Positions 1-6,157 of a stretch of DNA of 7,388 nt are shown in pieces. Source of the stretch: an uncultured Eubacteriales bacterium (GTDB taxonomy: Bacteria; Bacillota; Clostridia; Oscillospirales; CAG-272); the NCBI GenBank assembly GCA_900547725.1, contig URHR01000086.1, positions 1-7,388 of the forward strand, in the 5' to 3' direction. The position numbers and the translations under genes were made by a program. The notes beneath the pieces are model-generated. The model saw nothing but the letters and a program-made list of their open reading frames with translations, was not told the origin of the DNA and did no database searches. The stretch's first letter is position 1. Each line of letters starts with the position of its first letter.

Positions 1-15
1 AAGGTCTTGAAGGTT

Positions 16-48
16 CTTAGGGGACTTCTCCTGAAGAAGTCCCCTAAG
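16..48. repeat. Perfect inverted repeat downstream of the topoisomerase gene
   Basis: Bases 16-29 and 35-48 are perfect reverse complements, giving a 14-bp stem with a 5-base loop. It lies 33 bases past the stop of the minus-strand topoisomerase gene. No run of T follows on either strand, so it is not a classical intrinsic terminator, although it could still protect or process the mRNA 3' end. Read in the direction of that gene it is followed by AACCTTCAAGACCTT, which resembles the tail after the hairpin at 7351-7378. It is probably a copy of a dispersed intergenic repeat; that is inference from two copies only. Confidence 0.75.
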
Positions 49-54
49 CAGGGT

Positions 55-71
55 TCGGGACAGAGTCCCGA
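55..71. repeat. Short inverted repeat next to the topoisomerase stop
   Basis: TCGGGAC (55-61) and GTCCCGA (65-71) form a 7-bp stem with a 3-base loop, 10 bases after the end of the minus-strand gene. With the larger hairpin at 16-48 it makes a tandem double hairpin in the presumed 3' untranslated region. There is no T tract, so a terminator role is possible but not shown. Confidence 0.6.
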
Positions 72-80
72 GGCCTTTCC

Positions 81-2078
81 TCACACGTCAATGTCTTTCA
101 TATACTCGCTTCCGTGATCGGTGATGAATTGCTTCCGCGCGGGGAGGTTGTCGCCGAGGAGCGTGTCGAAGATGCGATCGGTCATAGCCGCGTCGGCAGG
201 GGAGACAGAGATCAGACGGCGGGTCTCGGGATTCATCGTCGTCTGCCACATCATGCCCGGCTCGTTCTCGCCTAATCCCTTGGAACGTTGGAGCGTGTAT
301 TTCTTGTTCCCGAGCTTTTTCAGGATTTCGGCTTTCTCAAATTCATCGTAGGCAAAAAGCGTCTGATCCTTGGTCGTGATCTCGAACAGCGGGGATTCCG
401 CAATGAATACGCGGTGCTCTGCAAGAAGCGTCGGAAGCAAACGGTAGAACAGCGTCAGAAGCAGAGTCCGGATCTGGAAGCCGTCCTCGTCGGCATCGGT
501 ACAGATGATGATCTTCGACCAACGGAGGTTCGCAAGATCGAACGAGTTGAGATCGGACTTCGCCTTGCCCTTCACCTCTACGCCGCACCCGATCACGCGG
601 AGCAGGTCCACAATGATGTCGCTCTTGAAAATGCGCGCGTAGTCGCATTTCAGACAGTTCAATGTCTTGCCGCGAACCGGGATGATCGCCTGAAATTCCG
701 CGTCACGCCCCAGTTTGCAGGAGGTCAGAGCGGAGTCGCCCTCCACAATGTAAAGCTCCGCGCGGGAAGGGTCTTTTGAGCGGCAGTTCACGAACTTCTC
801 CACGCGGTTGGAAACGTCCACCGACCCCGCCAGCTTCTTTTTGAAGTCGCCGCGCGCCTTTTCCGCCGATTCGCGACTCCGCTTGTTGACAAGCACCTGC
901 TTGGCAATCTGCTCGGCGTCCTTCGGATTCTCGATGAAGTAGATTTCCAACTGCTTGCGCAGGAACGCGTTCAGCGCGTCGCAGATAAAGGGGTTGTTGA
1001 TCGCCTTTTTGGTCTGGTTTTCGTAGGAGGTCATCGTGGAAAAGCTGTTGATGACCAGCGCCAGACAGTCGGCAATGTCGCCGAAGGTGATCTTGCTTTC
1101 GTTTTTCGTGTAAAGGTTCGCCGACTTCAGGTACTTGTCGATCGCGTAAAGGAACGCGAGCCGCACCGCCTTGTCGGGCGAGCCGCCGTGCTCCAGAAAA
1201 CTCGAGTTGTGGTAGTATTCAAGCAGGCTGACCGTGTTGGAAAAGCAGAACGTGATGTCCGCTTTCAGCTTGTATTCGGGCTTGTCCTCGCGGTCGCGCC
1301 CCTTGGCTTCCATGTGCCACGCAACAGGCAGGGTCAGACTGTTTTCGCCAACCAATTCGGAGAGATAGTCAGTAATGCCGTTTGCATAGCAGTAGGTGCT
1401 TTCCGTAAACGTTCCGTCCGCCTGCTCGGCGCGCAGAACAAAGGTGATGCCCGCATTGACCACCGACTGCCGCCGCAGCAGATCCTCGAAAAAGTCCACG
1501 GGAATGTTGATGTCGGTAAAGACCTCAAGGTCGGGCTTCCAGTGCACGATCGTTCCCGTCCGCCCCGCTTCCTTGCGCGTCAGCGGGCGTTCGGTCAGTT
1601 CTCCGTCCACCTCGCCGCGGCAGAAGCGGATCGAGCGCTCGGTCGTGCCGTCGTAGGAGTGAACCTCCATGTATTCGGAACTGTACTGCGTTGCGCAAGC
1701 GCCCAGACCGTTCAGTCCGAGCGAGTACTCGTAGGCGGAAGCTTCGGAGTTGTTGTCGTATTTGCCGCCCGCATACAGCTCGCAGTAGATCAGATCCCAG
1801 TTCCAACGCCCCTCGGCTTCGTTCCAACCGAGCGGAACGCCGCGCCCGAAGTCCTCCACCGCAAGGCTGTGGTCGAGGTAGACCGTTGTGCGGATCTCCG
1901 AGCCGTGTCCCTCACGCGCCTCATCCACGGCGTTGGAGAGGATCTCAAAGAACGAATGCTCGCAACCCTCCAGCCCGTCCGAGCCGAAGATAACGGCGGG
2001 GCGTTTGCGCACGCGATCCGCGCCTTTGAGCGCTTTGATACTTTGGTTATCATATTGCTGAGGCTTTTTCACTGCCAT
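81..2078 (-). CDS. Type II DNA topoisomerase B subunit (GyrB/ParE-like paralogue)
   Basis: This 665-residue protein is the ATPase and TOPRIM subunit of a gyrase or topoisomerase IV-like enzyme, which passes one DNA duplex through another with an A subunit. It begins with a GHKL ATPase: ExxxNAxDE with Glu45 and Asn49, DFGRGVP at 76-82, a GGKYD loop at 104-108, a glycine-rich lid at 121-126 and GRTGT at 172-176. The transducer domain holds the QTK loop at 355-357. The TOPRIM domain has EGDSA at 446-450 and DADEDG at 528-533, and the C terminus has KGLGE and TTMNPETR (about 600-620). All metal-binding acidic residues are present, so it should be active. Several usually strict positions differ: GLHGVG is GLNGLG, DGAHI is DGFQI and RYKGLGE is RSKGLGE. 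These suggest a second B-type paralogue rather than the housekeeping GyrB. The ATG at 2078 has AGAAAGGA upstream with a 12-base spacer. The partner A subunit is not visible and may lie beyond the left edge. Whether it is gyrase- or topo IV-type is undecided. Confidence 0.93.
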   Translation of the reverse strand: MAVKKPQQYDNQSIKALKGADRVRKRPAVIFGSDGLEGCEHSFFEILSNAVDEAREGHGSEIRTTVYLDHSLAVEDFGRGVPLGWNEAEGRWNWDLIYCELYAGGKYDNNSEASAYEYSLGLNGLGACATQYSSEYMEVHSYDGTTERSIRFCRGEVDGELTERPLTRKEAGRTGTIVHWKPDLEVFTDINIPVDFFEDLLRRQSVVNAGITFVLRAEQADGTFTESTYCYANGITDYLSELVGENSLTLPVAWHMEAKGRDREDKPEYKLKADITFCFSNTVSLLEYYHNSSFLEHGGSPDKAVRLAFLYAIDKYLKSANLYTKNESKITFGDIADCLALVINSFSTMTSYENQTKKAINNPFICDALNAFLRKQLEIYFIENPKDAEQIAKQVLVNKRSRESAEKARGDFKKKLAGSVDVSNRVEKFVNCRSKDPSRAELYIVEGDSALTSCKLGRDAEFQAIIPVRGKTLNCLKCDYARIFKSDIIVDLLRVIGCGVEVKGKAKSDLNSFDLANLRWSKIIICTDADEDGFQIRTLLLTLFYRLLPTLLAEHRVFIAESPLFEITTKDQTLFAYDEFEKAEILKKLGNKKYTLQRSKGLGENEPGMMWQTTMNPETRRLISVSPADAAMTDRIFDTLLGDNLPARKQFITDHGSEYMKDIDV

Positions 2079-2090
2079 GAATGGTTTCGG

Positions 2091-2098
2091 TCCTTTCT
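2091..2098 (-). promoter_or_regulatory. Ribosome binding site of the topoisomerase gene
   Basis: On the minus strand this reads AGAAAGGA, 12 bases before the ATG at 2078. The spacing is a little long, but the same eight-base core precedes the murD start on the other strand, which supports both start choices. Confidence 0.7.
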
Positions 2099-2116
2099 GT
2101 GATGGGTTATCATCTT

Positions 2117-2145
2117 ATTATAACAGAAAAAAGACGGTTTGAAAA
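2117..2145 (-). promoter_or_regulatory. Extended -10 promoter for the topoisomerase gene
   Basis: On the minus strand, TATAAT at 2122-2117 is preceded by TG one base upstream (TGTTATAAT, 2125-2117), a perfect extended -10. A weak -35 (TTTTCA, 2145-2140) sits 17 bases upstream. Transcription should start near 2110, leaving a leader of about 30 bases. The good extended -10 offsets the poor -35. Prediction from consensus only. Confidence 0.7.
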
Positions 2146-2150
2146 GGGGA

Positions 2151-2171
2151 TTTCCGCTTTTTTTGCGGAAA
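2151..2171. repeat. Dyad between the two divergent promoters
   Basis: TTTCCGC (2151-2157) and GCGGAAA (2165-2171) are perfect inverted arms around seven T residues. The dyad lies between the two -35 boxes, 5 bases from the topoisomerase -35 and 24 bases from the murD -35. It could be an operator for a dimeric regulator acting on both genes, or a chance dyad in AT-rich spacer. No known operator consensus was recognised. Confidence 0.5.
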
Positions 2172-2195
2172 AACAGAAAAATTTACAGGTTTCTA

Positions 2196-2224
2196 TTGCA
2201 AGCGGGACGGAAAAAGAATATAAT
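2196..2224 (+). promoter_or_regulatory. Sigma-A type promoter of the murD operon
   Basis: TTGCAA (2196-2201) and a perfect TATAAT (2219-2224) are separated by exactly 17 bases. The expected transcription start is about 2230-2232. The nearest downstream gene with a good ribosome site is murD at 2317, and the next three genes follow without a terminator, so this is the likely promoter of the whole plus-strand run. An A-rich stretch (GGAAAAAGAA) fills the spacer. Confidence 0.82.
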
Positions 2225-2269
2225 ATAAGCGGATGCAAACAAACGCAAGCCATAAAGAACCCCGTGAAA

Positions 2270-2282
2270 TCCCCGCAGGGGA
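2270..2282 (+). other. Small hairpin in the murD leader
   Basis: TCCCC (2270-2274) and GGGGA (2278-2282) form a 5-bp GC-rich stem with a 3-base loop inside the roughly 85-base leader, 19 bases before the ribosome site. No T tract follows it. It may stabilise the leader or be incidental. I see no recognised riboswitch or T-box motif in this leader. Confidence 0.4.
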
Positions 2283-2300
2283 CGCGCGGAGGTCTCTTTC

Positions 2301-2308
2301 AGAAAGGA
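2301..2308 (+). promoter_or_regulatory. murD: Ribosome binding site that sets the murD start
   Basis: AGAAAGGA lies 8 bases before the in-frame TTG at 2317, an ideal spacing. The upstream in-frame ATG at 2233 has no such site and falls only about 9 bases after the -10 box, so the TTG is the better start. Confidence 0.8.
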
Positions 2309-2316
2309 ACAAAATC

Positions 2317-3711
2317 TTGGAACTGCCCCGAAGTATCAAGGAGAGCCTCCCCGGACCTTTTGCGGTTGTCGGGCTTGGTATCTCCAATCTGCCACTGATC
2401 GATTTTCTGCTCGCGCACGGCGCAACCGTTGTTGCGCGGGATCGCAAAAGCCGCGAAGAGTTGGGCGATACCGCCGCGCGGCTTGAGGCGGCGGGCGTAA
2501 CCCTGCGCCTCGGCGAGCAATATCTGGAGGATCTTGACGAGCGCGTGATTTTCCGCTCCCCGGGACTGCGCCCCGACCTTCCCGAATTTCTCGGGGCGGT
2601 TCGGCACGGCGCGTATGTGACCTCGGAAATGGAACTGTTTCTGGAACTGACTCCCGCGCGGGTGCTCGGAATCACCGGAAGCGACGGTAAGACCACAACC
2701 ACCACGCTGACCGCCCTGTTTCTGCGGGCGGAACAGGAGTTGCGGGGAAGCGCCGTCCGCGTTTTTGTCGGCGGAAACATCGGCGAGCCGCTCCTGCCGC
2801 GCGCGGAGGATATGACGGCGAACGACTTTGCGGTGGTGGAGCTTTCCAGTTTCCAGCTCATGGATTTGCGCGTCAGTCCCGAACGGGCGGCGGTGACGAA
2901 CCTCTCGCCGAACCACCTCAACTGGCACACCGACATGGAGGAGTACATCGAGGCAAAGGCAAACATCTTCCGCGGGAGCGGGAACAGCCTGCTTGTCACC
3001 AACGCCGAGAACGGCGACTGCCTGCGACTGGCGGCGGAATGTAAAGTTCCCGTAACGCTGTTCTCTTCGGTCAAGACGGACGAGGAAGAGTTTCCTCTGG
3101 TCGCCTCGCGGGCGGTGTACGTGCGGGACGGTATGATCTGCCTCTCGGGCAAGCCGATTCTGGCGGTGTCCGATATCCTTCTGCCGGGGCGACACAATCT
3201 GGAAAACTACATGACCGCAATCGGGCTGACCGCAGGGTTGGTCTCGCCGGAAGCCGTGCGGCGCGTGGCAACCACGTTCCGCGGCGTGGCGCACCGACTG
3301 GAGCGCGTTGCGGTGAAGAACGGGGTTACGTTTATCAACAGTTCCATCGATTCCAGTCCCACGCGCACGATGGCGGCGCTCTCGGCACTGGAGGGCAAAC
3401 CGATTGTCATCTGCGGGGGCAGGGATAAGCACGTTCCGTTTGATGACCTCGCGCGGGCGCTGAATGACCGCGCAAAGGCGGTGGTTCTGACGGGCGAGGC
3501 AGCGGGTCTGATCGGCGCGGCGCTTGAAACGGTGGGCGCGACAGTTCCCGTGTATACGGAGGCGGAGTTTGACCGCGCGGTGCGCCGTGCGGCGGAATTG
3601 GCGGCGGCGGGGGACACGGTTCTGCTCTCTCCCGCGTGTACCAGTTTTGACGCGTTCCGCAATTTCGAAGAACGCGGCGAACGGTTTCGCCGGTTGGTAA
3701 AGGAATTATAA
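2317..3711 (+). CDS. murD: UDP-N-acetylmuramoylalanine--D-glutamate ligase (MurD)
   Basis: MurD adds D-glutamate to UDP-MurNAc-L-alanine with ATP, a cytoplasmic step of peptidoglycan precursor synthesis. From the TTG start the protein has 464 residues, normal for the family; an ATG at 2233 would add 28 unlikely residues. An N-terminal nucleotide-sugar fold starts with GLGISN (19-24) and includes RSPG near 80-83. The central ATPase has the P-loop GITGSDGKTT (118-127, Lys125), GGNIGEPLL (152-160), ELSSFQL (175-181) and NLSPNHLNWH (195-204). Lys214 in EAKANIF matches the lysine that is carbamylated in E. coli MurD. The C-terminal domain has LPGRHNLEN (289-297), HRLE, NSSIDSSPTRT (341-351), GGRDKH (367-372) and the signature SPACTSFDAFRNFEERG (438-454). 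The NSSIDSSPTRT form, in place of the proteobacterial NDSKATN, is a clostridial type as I remember it. The gene heads a four-gene run and is not in a standard dcw cluster here: no mur or fts genes flank it. Confidence 0.96.
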   Translation: MELPRSIKESLPGPFAVVGLGISNLPLIDFLLAHGATVVARDRKSREELGDTAARLEAAGVTLRLGEQYLEDLDERVIFRSPGLRPDLPEFLGAVRHGAYVTSEMELFLELTPARVLGITGSDGKTTTTTLTALFLRAEQELRGSAVRVFVGGNIGEPLLPRAEDMTANDFAVVELSSFQLMDLRVSPERAAVTNLSPNHLNWHTDMEEYIEAKANIFRGSGNSLLVTNAENGDCLRLAAECKVPVTLFSSVKTDEEEFPLVASRAVYVRDGMICLSGKPILAVSDILLPGRHNLENYMTAIGLTAGLVSPEAVRRVATTFRGVAHRLERVAVKNGVTFINSSIDSSPTRTMAALSALEGKPIVICGGRDKHVPFDDLARALNDRAKAVVLTGEAAGLIGAALETVGATVPVYTEAEFDRAVRRAAELAAAGDTVLLSPACTSFDAFRNFEERGERFRRLVKEL

Positions 3712-3752
3712 CAGCGTAAGCATACAGCAAAAAAACAAGGAGTCAAACCAAA

Positions 3753-5030
3753 ATGCAATTTTCGGAAACAGTACAAAGACTGACGGCAGAGGCGGAGGAA
3801 AAGCTCGCGCCGCTTTACAAAGAGATTGACGCGGTATCCTTCCGCAACACGGAAAAAATCATGGATGCATTCCGCCGCCACCGCGTGTCGGATTCCATGT
3901 TCGGAACATCCTCGGGCTACGGAAACAACGACCGCGGGCGCGAGGTGCTGGACGAAATCTGGGCGGACGTGATGGGCGCGGAAGCGGCATTCGTCCGCGT
4001 GGGCATTGTCAGCGGAACGCACGCGCTGAGCATCGGTCTGTACGGCCTGTTGCGCCCGGGCGATATCCTTTATACGATTGCGGGCAAACCGTATGACACG
4101 TTGGAGGAAGTGATCGGACTTTGCGGCGAGACGGGGAACGGCTCTCTGCGCGATTTCGGCGTGGACTATCTCCAGACCGACCTGAACGCGGATGGCTCGT
4201 TCCGCGCGGAAGAGATTGCGGAGAACCTGAAGAAACATCCGAACATCAAGGTGGTGTTCATTCAGCGCTCCAAGGGGTATCTGAACCGCAAGACCCTGAG
4301 CGTTGCGGAAATCGGCGAGGCGATCAAGGTCGTGCGTGCGGTGCGGCAGGACGTGTATGTGGTGGTGGACAACTGCTACGGCGAATTCGTCGAGGAGCGT
4401 GAGCCGACCGAGGTCGGCGCGGATATGGTTATCGGTTCGCTCATCAAGAACCCGGGCGGCGGAATGGCGGAAACCGGCGGATATATCGCGGGAACAAAGC
4501 GCGCGGTCGAACTGGCAAGCTACCGCCTGACCTCGGTTGGAATCGGAACCGAACAGGGGGCTACCATGGGGCAGAACAAGTCGCTTTACAAGGGGCTGTT
4601 CTATGCGCCGCACACCGTGGCGCAGGCGCTCAAGACCGCGCATCTGGCGGCGTACCTGTTCGAAGCGCTCGGATACAAGGTCGAGCCGCGTTGGGACGAG
4701 CCGAGATACGATATTATTCAGACCGTAGTAACGGGAAGCGCGGAGGGGCTTTGCGCCTTCTGCCGCGGCATTCAGCAGGGGTCTCCCGTAGACGCATTCG
4801 TTACACCCGAACCGTGGCAGATGCCCGGTTACAGCGACCTCGTGGTGATGGCGGCGGGTGGCTTTACGCAGGGCTCTTCCATTGAGCTGTCGGCGGACGG
4901 ACCGCTGAGAGCGCCGTATACCGCGTTCTTCCAGGGGGGCTTAACCTATGAGAGCGGGCGGTTTGGCATCATGTGTGCCGCCGAGTGCACCCTGCGGGAT
5001 CGTGAGGGTGGAAAGGGGACTGCCGAATGA
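3753..5030 (+). CDS. Alum_res / methionine gamma-lyase-like PLP protein (YnbB family)
   Basis: This 425-residue protein belongs to the fold-type I PLP enzyme family known as Alum_res (aluminium resistance protein), of which B. subtilis YnbB is a member. It is often annotated as a methionine gamma-lyase family protein, and its physiological reaction is not settled. The N-terminal part has FGTSSGYGNNDRGRE (50-64) and the cofactor-phosphate loop SGTHA (87-91). VVDNCYGEF contains Asp206, which should contact the pyridine nitrogen, and SLIKNPGGG contains Lys232, the expected Schiff-base lysine. MAAGGFTQGSSIELS (366-380) is typical of the family's C-terminal half. Length is normal and no key residue is missing. 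The ATG at 3753 has AAGGAG 10 bases upstream. It starts 41 bases after murD and its stop overlaps the next start by four bases (ATGA), so it is probably cotranscribed and coupled to the lipoprotein gene. The family call is firm; the substrate is not. Confidence 0.92.
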   Translation: MQFSETVQRLTAEAEEKLAPLYKEIDAVSFRNTEKIMDAFRRHRVSDSMFGTSSGYGNNDRGREVLDEIWADVMGAEAAFVRVGIVSGTHALSIGLYGLLRPGDILYTIAGKPYDTLEEVIGLCGETGNGSLRDFGVDYLQTDLNADGSFRAEEIAENLKKHPNIKVVFIQRSKGYLNRKTLSVAEIGEAIKVVRAVRQDVYVVVDNCYGEFVEEREPTEVGADMVIGSLIKNPGGGMAETGGYIAGTKRAVELASYRLTSVGIGTEQGATMGQNKSLYKGLFYAPHTVAQALKTAHLAAYLFEALGYKVEPRWDEPRYDIIQTVVTGSAEGLCAFCRGIQQGSPVDAFVTPEPWQMPGYSDLVVMAAGGFTQGSSIELSADGPLRAPYTAFFQGGLTYESGRFGIMCAAECTLRDREGGKGTAE

Positions 5031-6154
5031 AACGCTTCGTTCGTCCGCTTCTGCTCCTGCTCTGCGCCGCTCTGCTGACGGGGCTTGTCTCCTGTGTCAA
5101 GATCGGCGGCGGGGACGACGTGCCCGAGGGAATGCAGAACGCAACGGTTGCGGGCGCTGATTACCGGCTCTATGTTCCCACCACGTGGGTGGTGCAGAAC
5201 TCCTCTCCGAACGTTTCGGGGGCTTACCGTGACCTTTCGCGGCAGTCCTCCGTCAGCGTGGCGAAATATCCGATGACCGACGCATGGCGCGCGGCACTGG
5301 ATGCGTTGGAAACTGCAGAGGAAACGGAAGAGACTGCGGGCGAGTCCGCAATTTCCCCGCGCCTTGCATGGTTCTTTGAGAACGAATGCCTGCGCCCCGT
5401 GCGCGCGACCGCATTGGACGGCAAGGTGACGCCTGACAAGGAAGCGAGCGGCGCGGATATGCTGGACAAGACCGACGCGGGCAGATGGTGCTATTCGGCT
5501 CTGATCGGCGGAAAAACCTATTATTTCAAGCAGCTTGTAACCGAGCGGAACGGCGCGTTTTATGTGTTCACATTCACCGCCGAAAAGGAAATGTACGAGC
5601 AGTACGCAAGCGACGTGGAGAAGATTCTCAACGCCTTCCGCTTTGCGGACGAGCCGTATCTGCCCGATGATTTCGCAAAGGAGACCGATGCGGGCAAGGA
5701 CGCGCCCGCTGGCATGAAGGCTTGCTTCGGCAAGGATGTGGCGTACCGCTTCTATGTTCCCGCCGACTGGGTGATCGATCCCGATTCCCCGATCTACGCC
5801 GCCTATGTCGAAGCGGATCGCACGTCGGTCAGCGTCGTTCCGTATATGCCGACCGTGGAACACCTGAGCGTGGCGGAATACTTTACCATGACCCGCGAGC
5901 AATTGGAAAAGGTGTACGGCGAGGGGGCAATGGTTGTGGACGAGGATCAAACGCACAAAGAAAACCTCGGCTCTCGCGAGGCAACGGTTTACGAATACAC
6001 GCTCACGATTGACGGGGTGGTCTATCGTTACCGTCAGTATATCGCGGCGTACCGGAGCATGATGTACAGCCTGACCTACACGGCAACCGAGGCGAATTTC
6101 GACAAACACACTGCGGAACTGGCTGACATCGTTGCAGCGTTCGCGTTCCGTTGA
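5027..6154 (+). CDS. Lipoprotein with duplicated PsbP/DUF1795-like domain, function unknown
   Basis: I do not recognise a named gene. The 375-residue product starts with a lipoprotein signal: positive residues (KRFVR), a leucine-rich core and the lipobox LVSC with Cys23, so it should be lipidated and held on the outer face of the membrane. The mature part consists of two similar halves. Residues 45-84 and 239-276 align (YRLYVPTTWV against YRFYVPADWV, then SVSV and a Tyr-Pro or Pro-Tyr stretch), as do 162-206 and 330-374 (Tyr-rich strand, then a helix ending NAFRF or AAFAF). The layout Y-x-[LF]-Y-V-P-x-x-W plus a final amphipathic helix recalls PsbP/Mog1-fold proteins such as DUF1795; that is inference. 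An acidic Glu/Thr-rich insert at about 95-107 occurs only in the first half. GAAAGGGGA lies shortly before the ATG, which overlaps the preceding stop (ATGA). No catalytic motif is visible; a binding or envelope role is plausible. Confidence 0.85.
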   Translation: MKRFVRPLLLLLCAALLTGLVSCVKIGGGDDVPEGMQNATVAGADYRLYVPTTWVVQNSSPNVSGAYRDLSRQSSVSVAKYPMTDAWRAALDALETAEETEETAGESAISPRLAWFFENECLRPVRATALDGKVTPDKEASGADMLDKTDAGRWCYSALIGGKTYYFKQLVTERNGAFYVFTFTAEKEMYEQYASDVEKILNAFRFADEPYLPDDFAKETDAGKDAPAGMKACFGKDVAYRFYVPADWVIDPDSPIYAAYVEADRTSVSVVPYMPTVEHLSVAEYFTMTREQLEKVYGEGAMVVDEDQTHKENLGSREATVYEYTLTIDGVVYRYRQYIAAYRSMMYSLTYTATEANFDKHTAELADIVAAFAFR

Positions 6155-6157
6155 GAA

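Noticed and set aside
1188..2102. A 304-codon plus-strand open frame opposite the topoisomerase gene
   Set aside because: It is the antisense shadow of the conserved ATPase domain and has no recognisable motif.
2158..2164. T7 tract inside the dyad at 2151-2171 as an intrinsic terminator
   Set aside because: The T residues are in the loop, not after the stem, and the site lies upstream of both promoters, where there is no transcript to terminate from the genes in this window.
2225..2316. Possible riboswitch or T-box in the murD leader
   Set aside because: The leader is only about 85 bases, with one 5-bp hairpin and no T-box, terminator or known aptamer sequence that I can recognise.
2081..2398. 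A 105-codon plus-strand open frame across the divergent intergenic region
   Set aside because: It runs through both promoters and into the murD coding region in another frame, lacks a ribosome site, and has no recognisable content.
3207..4643. A 478-codon minus-strand open frame opposite murD and the Alum_res gene
   Set aside because: It is antisense to two recognised proteins, has low-complexity Arg/Ala/Ser-rich composition, and no Shine-Dalgarno site or family motif was seen.
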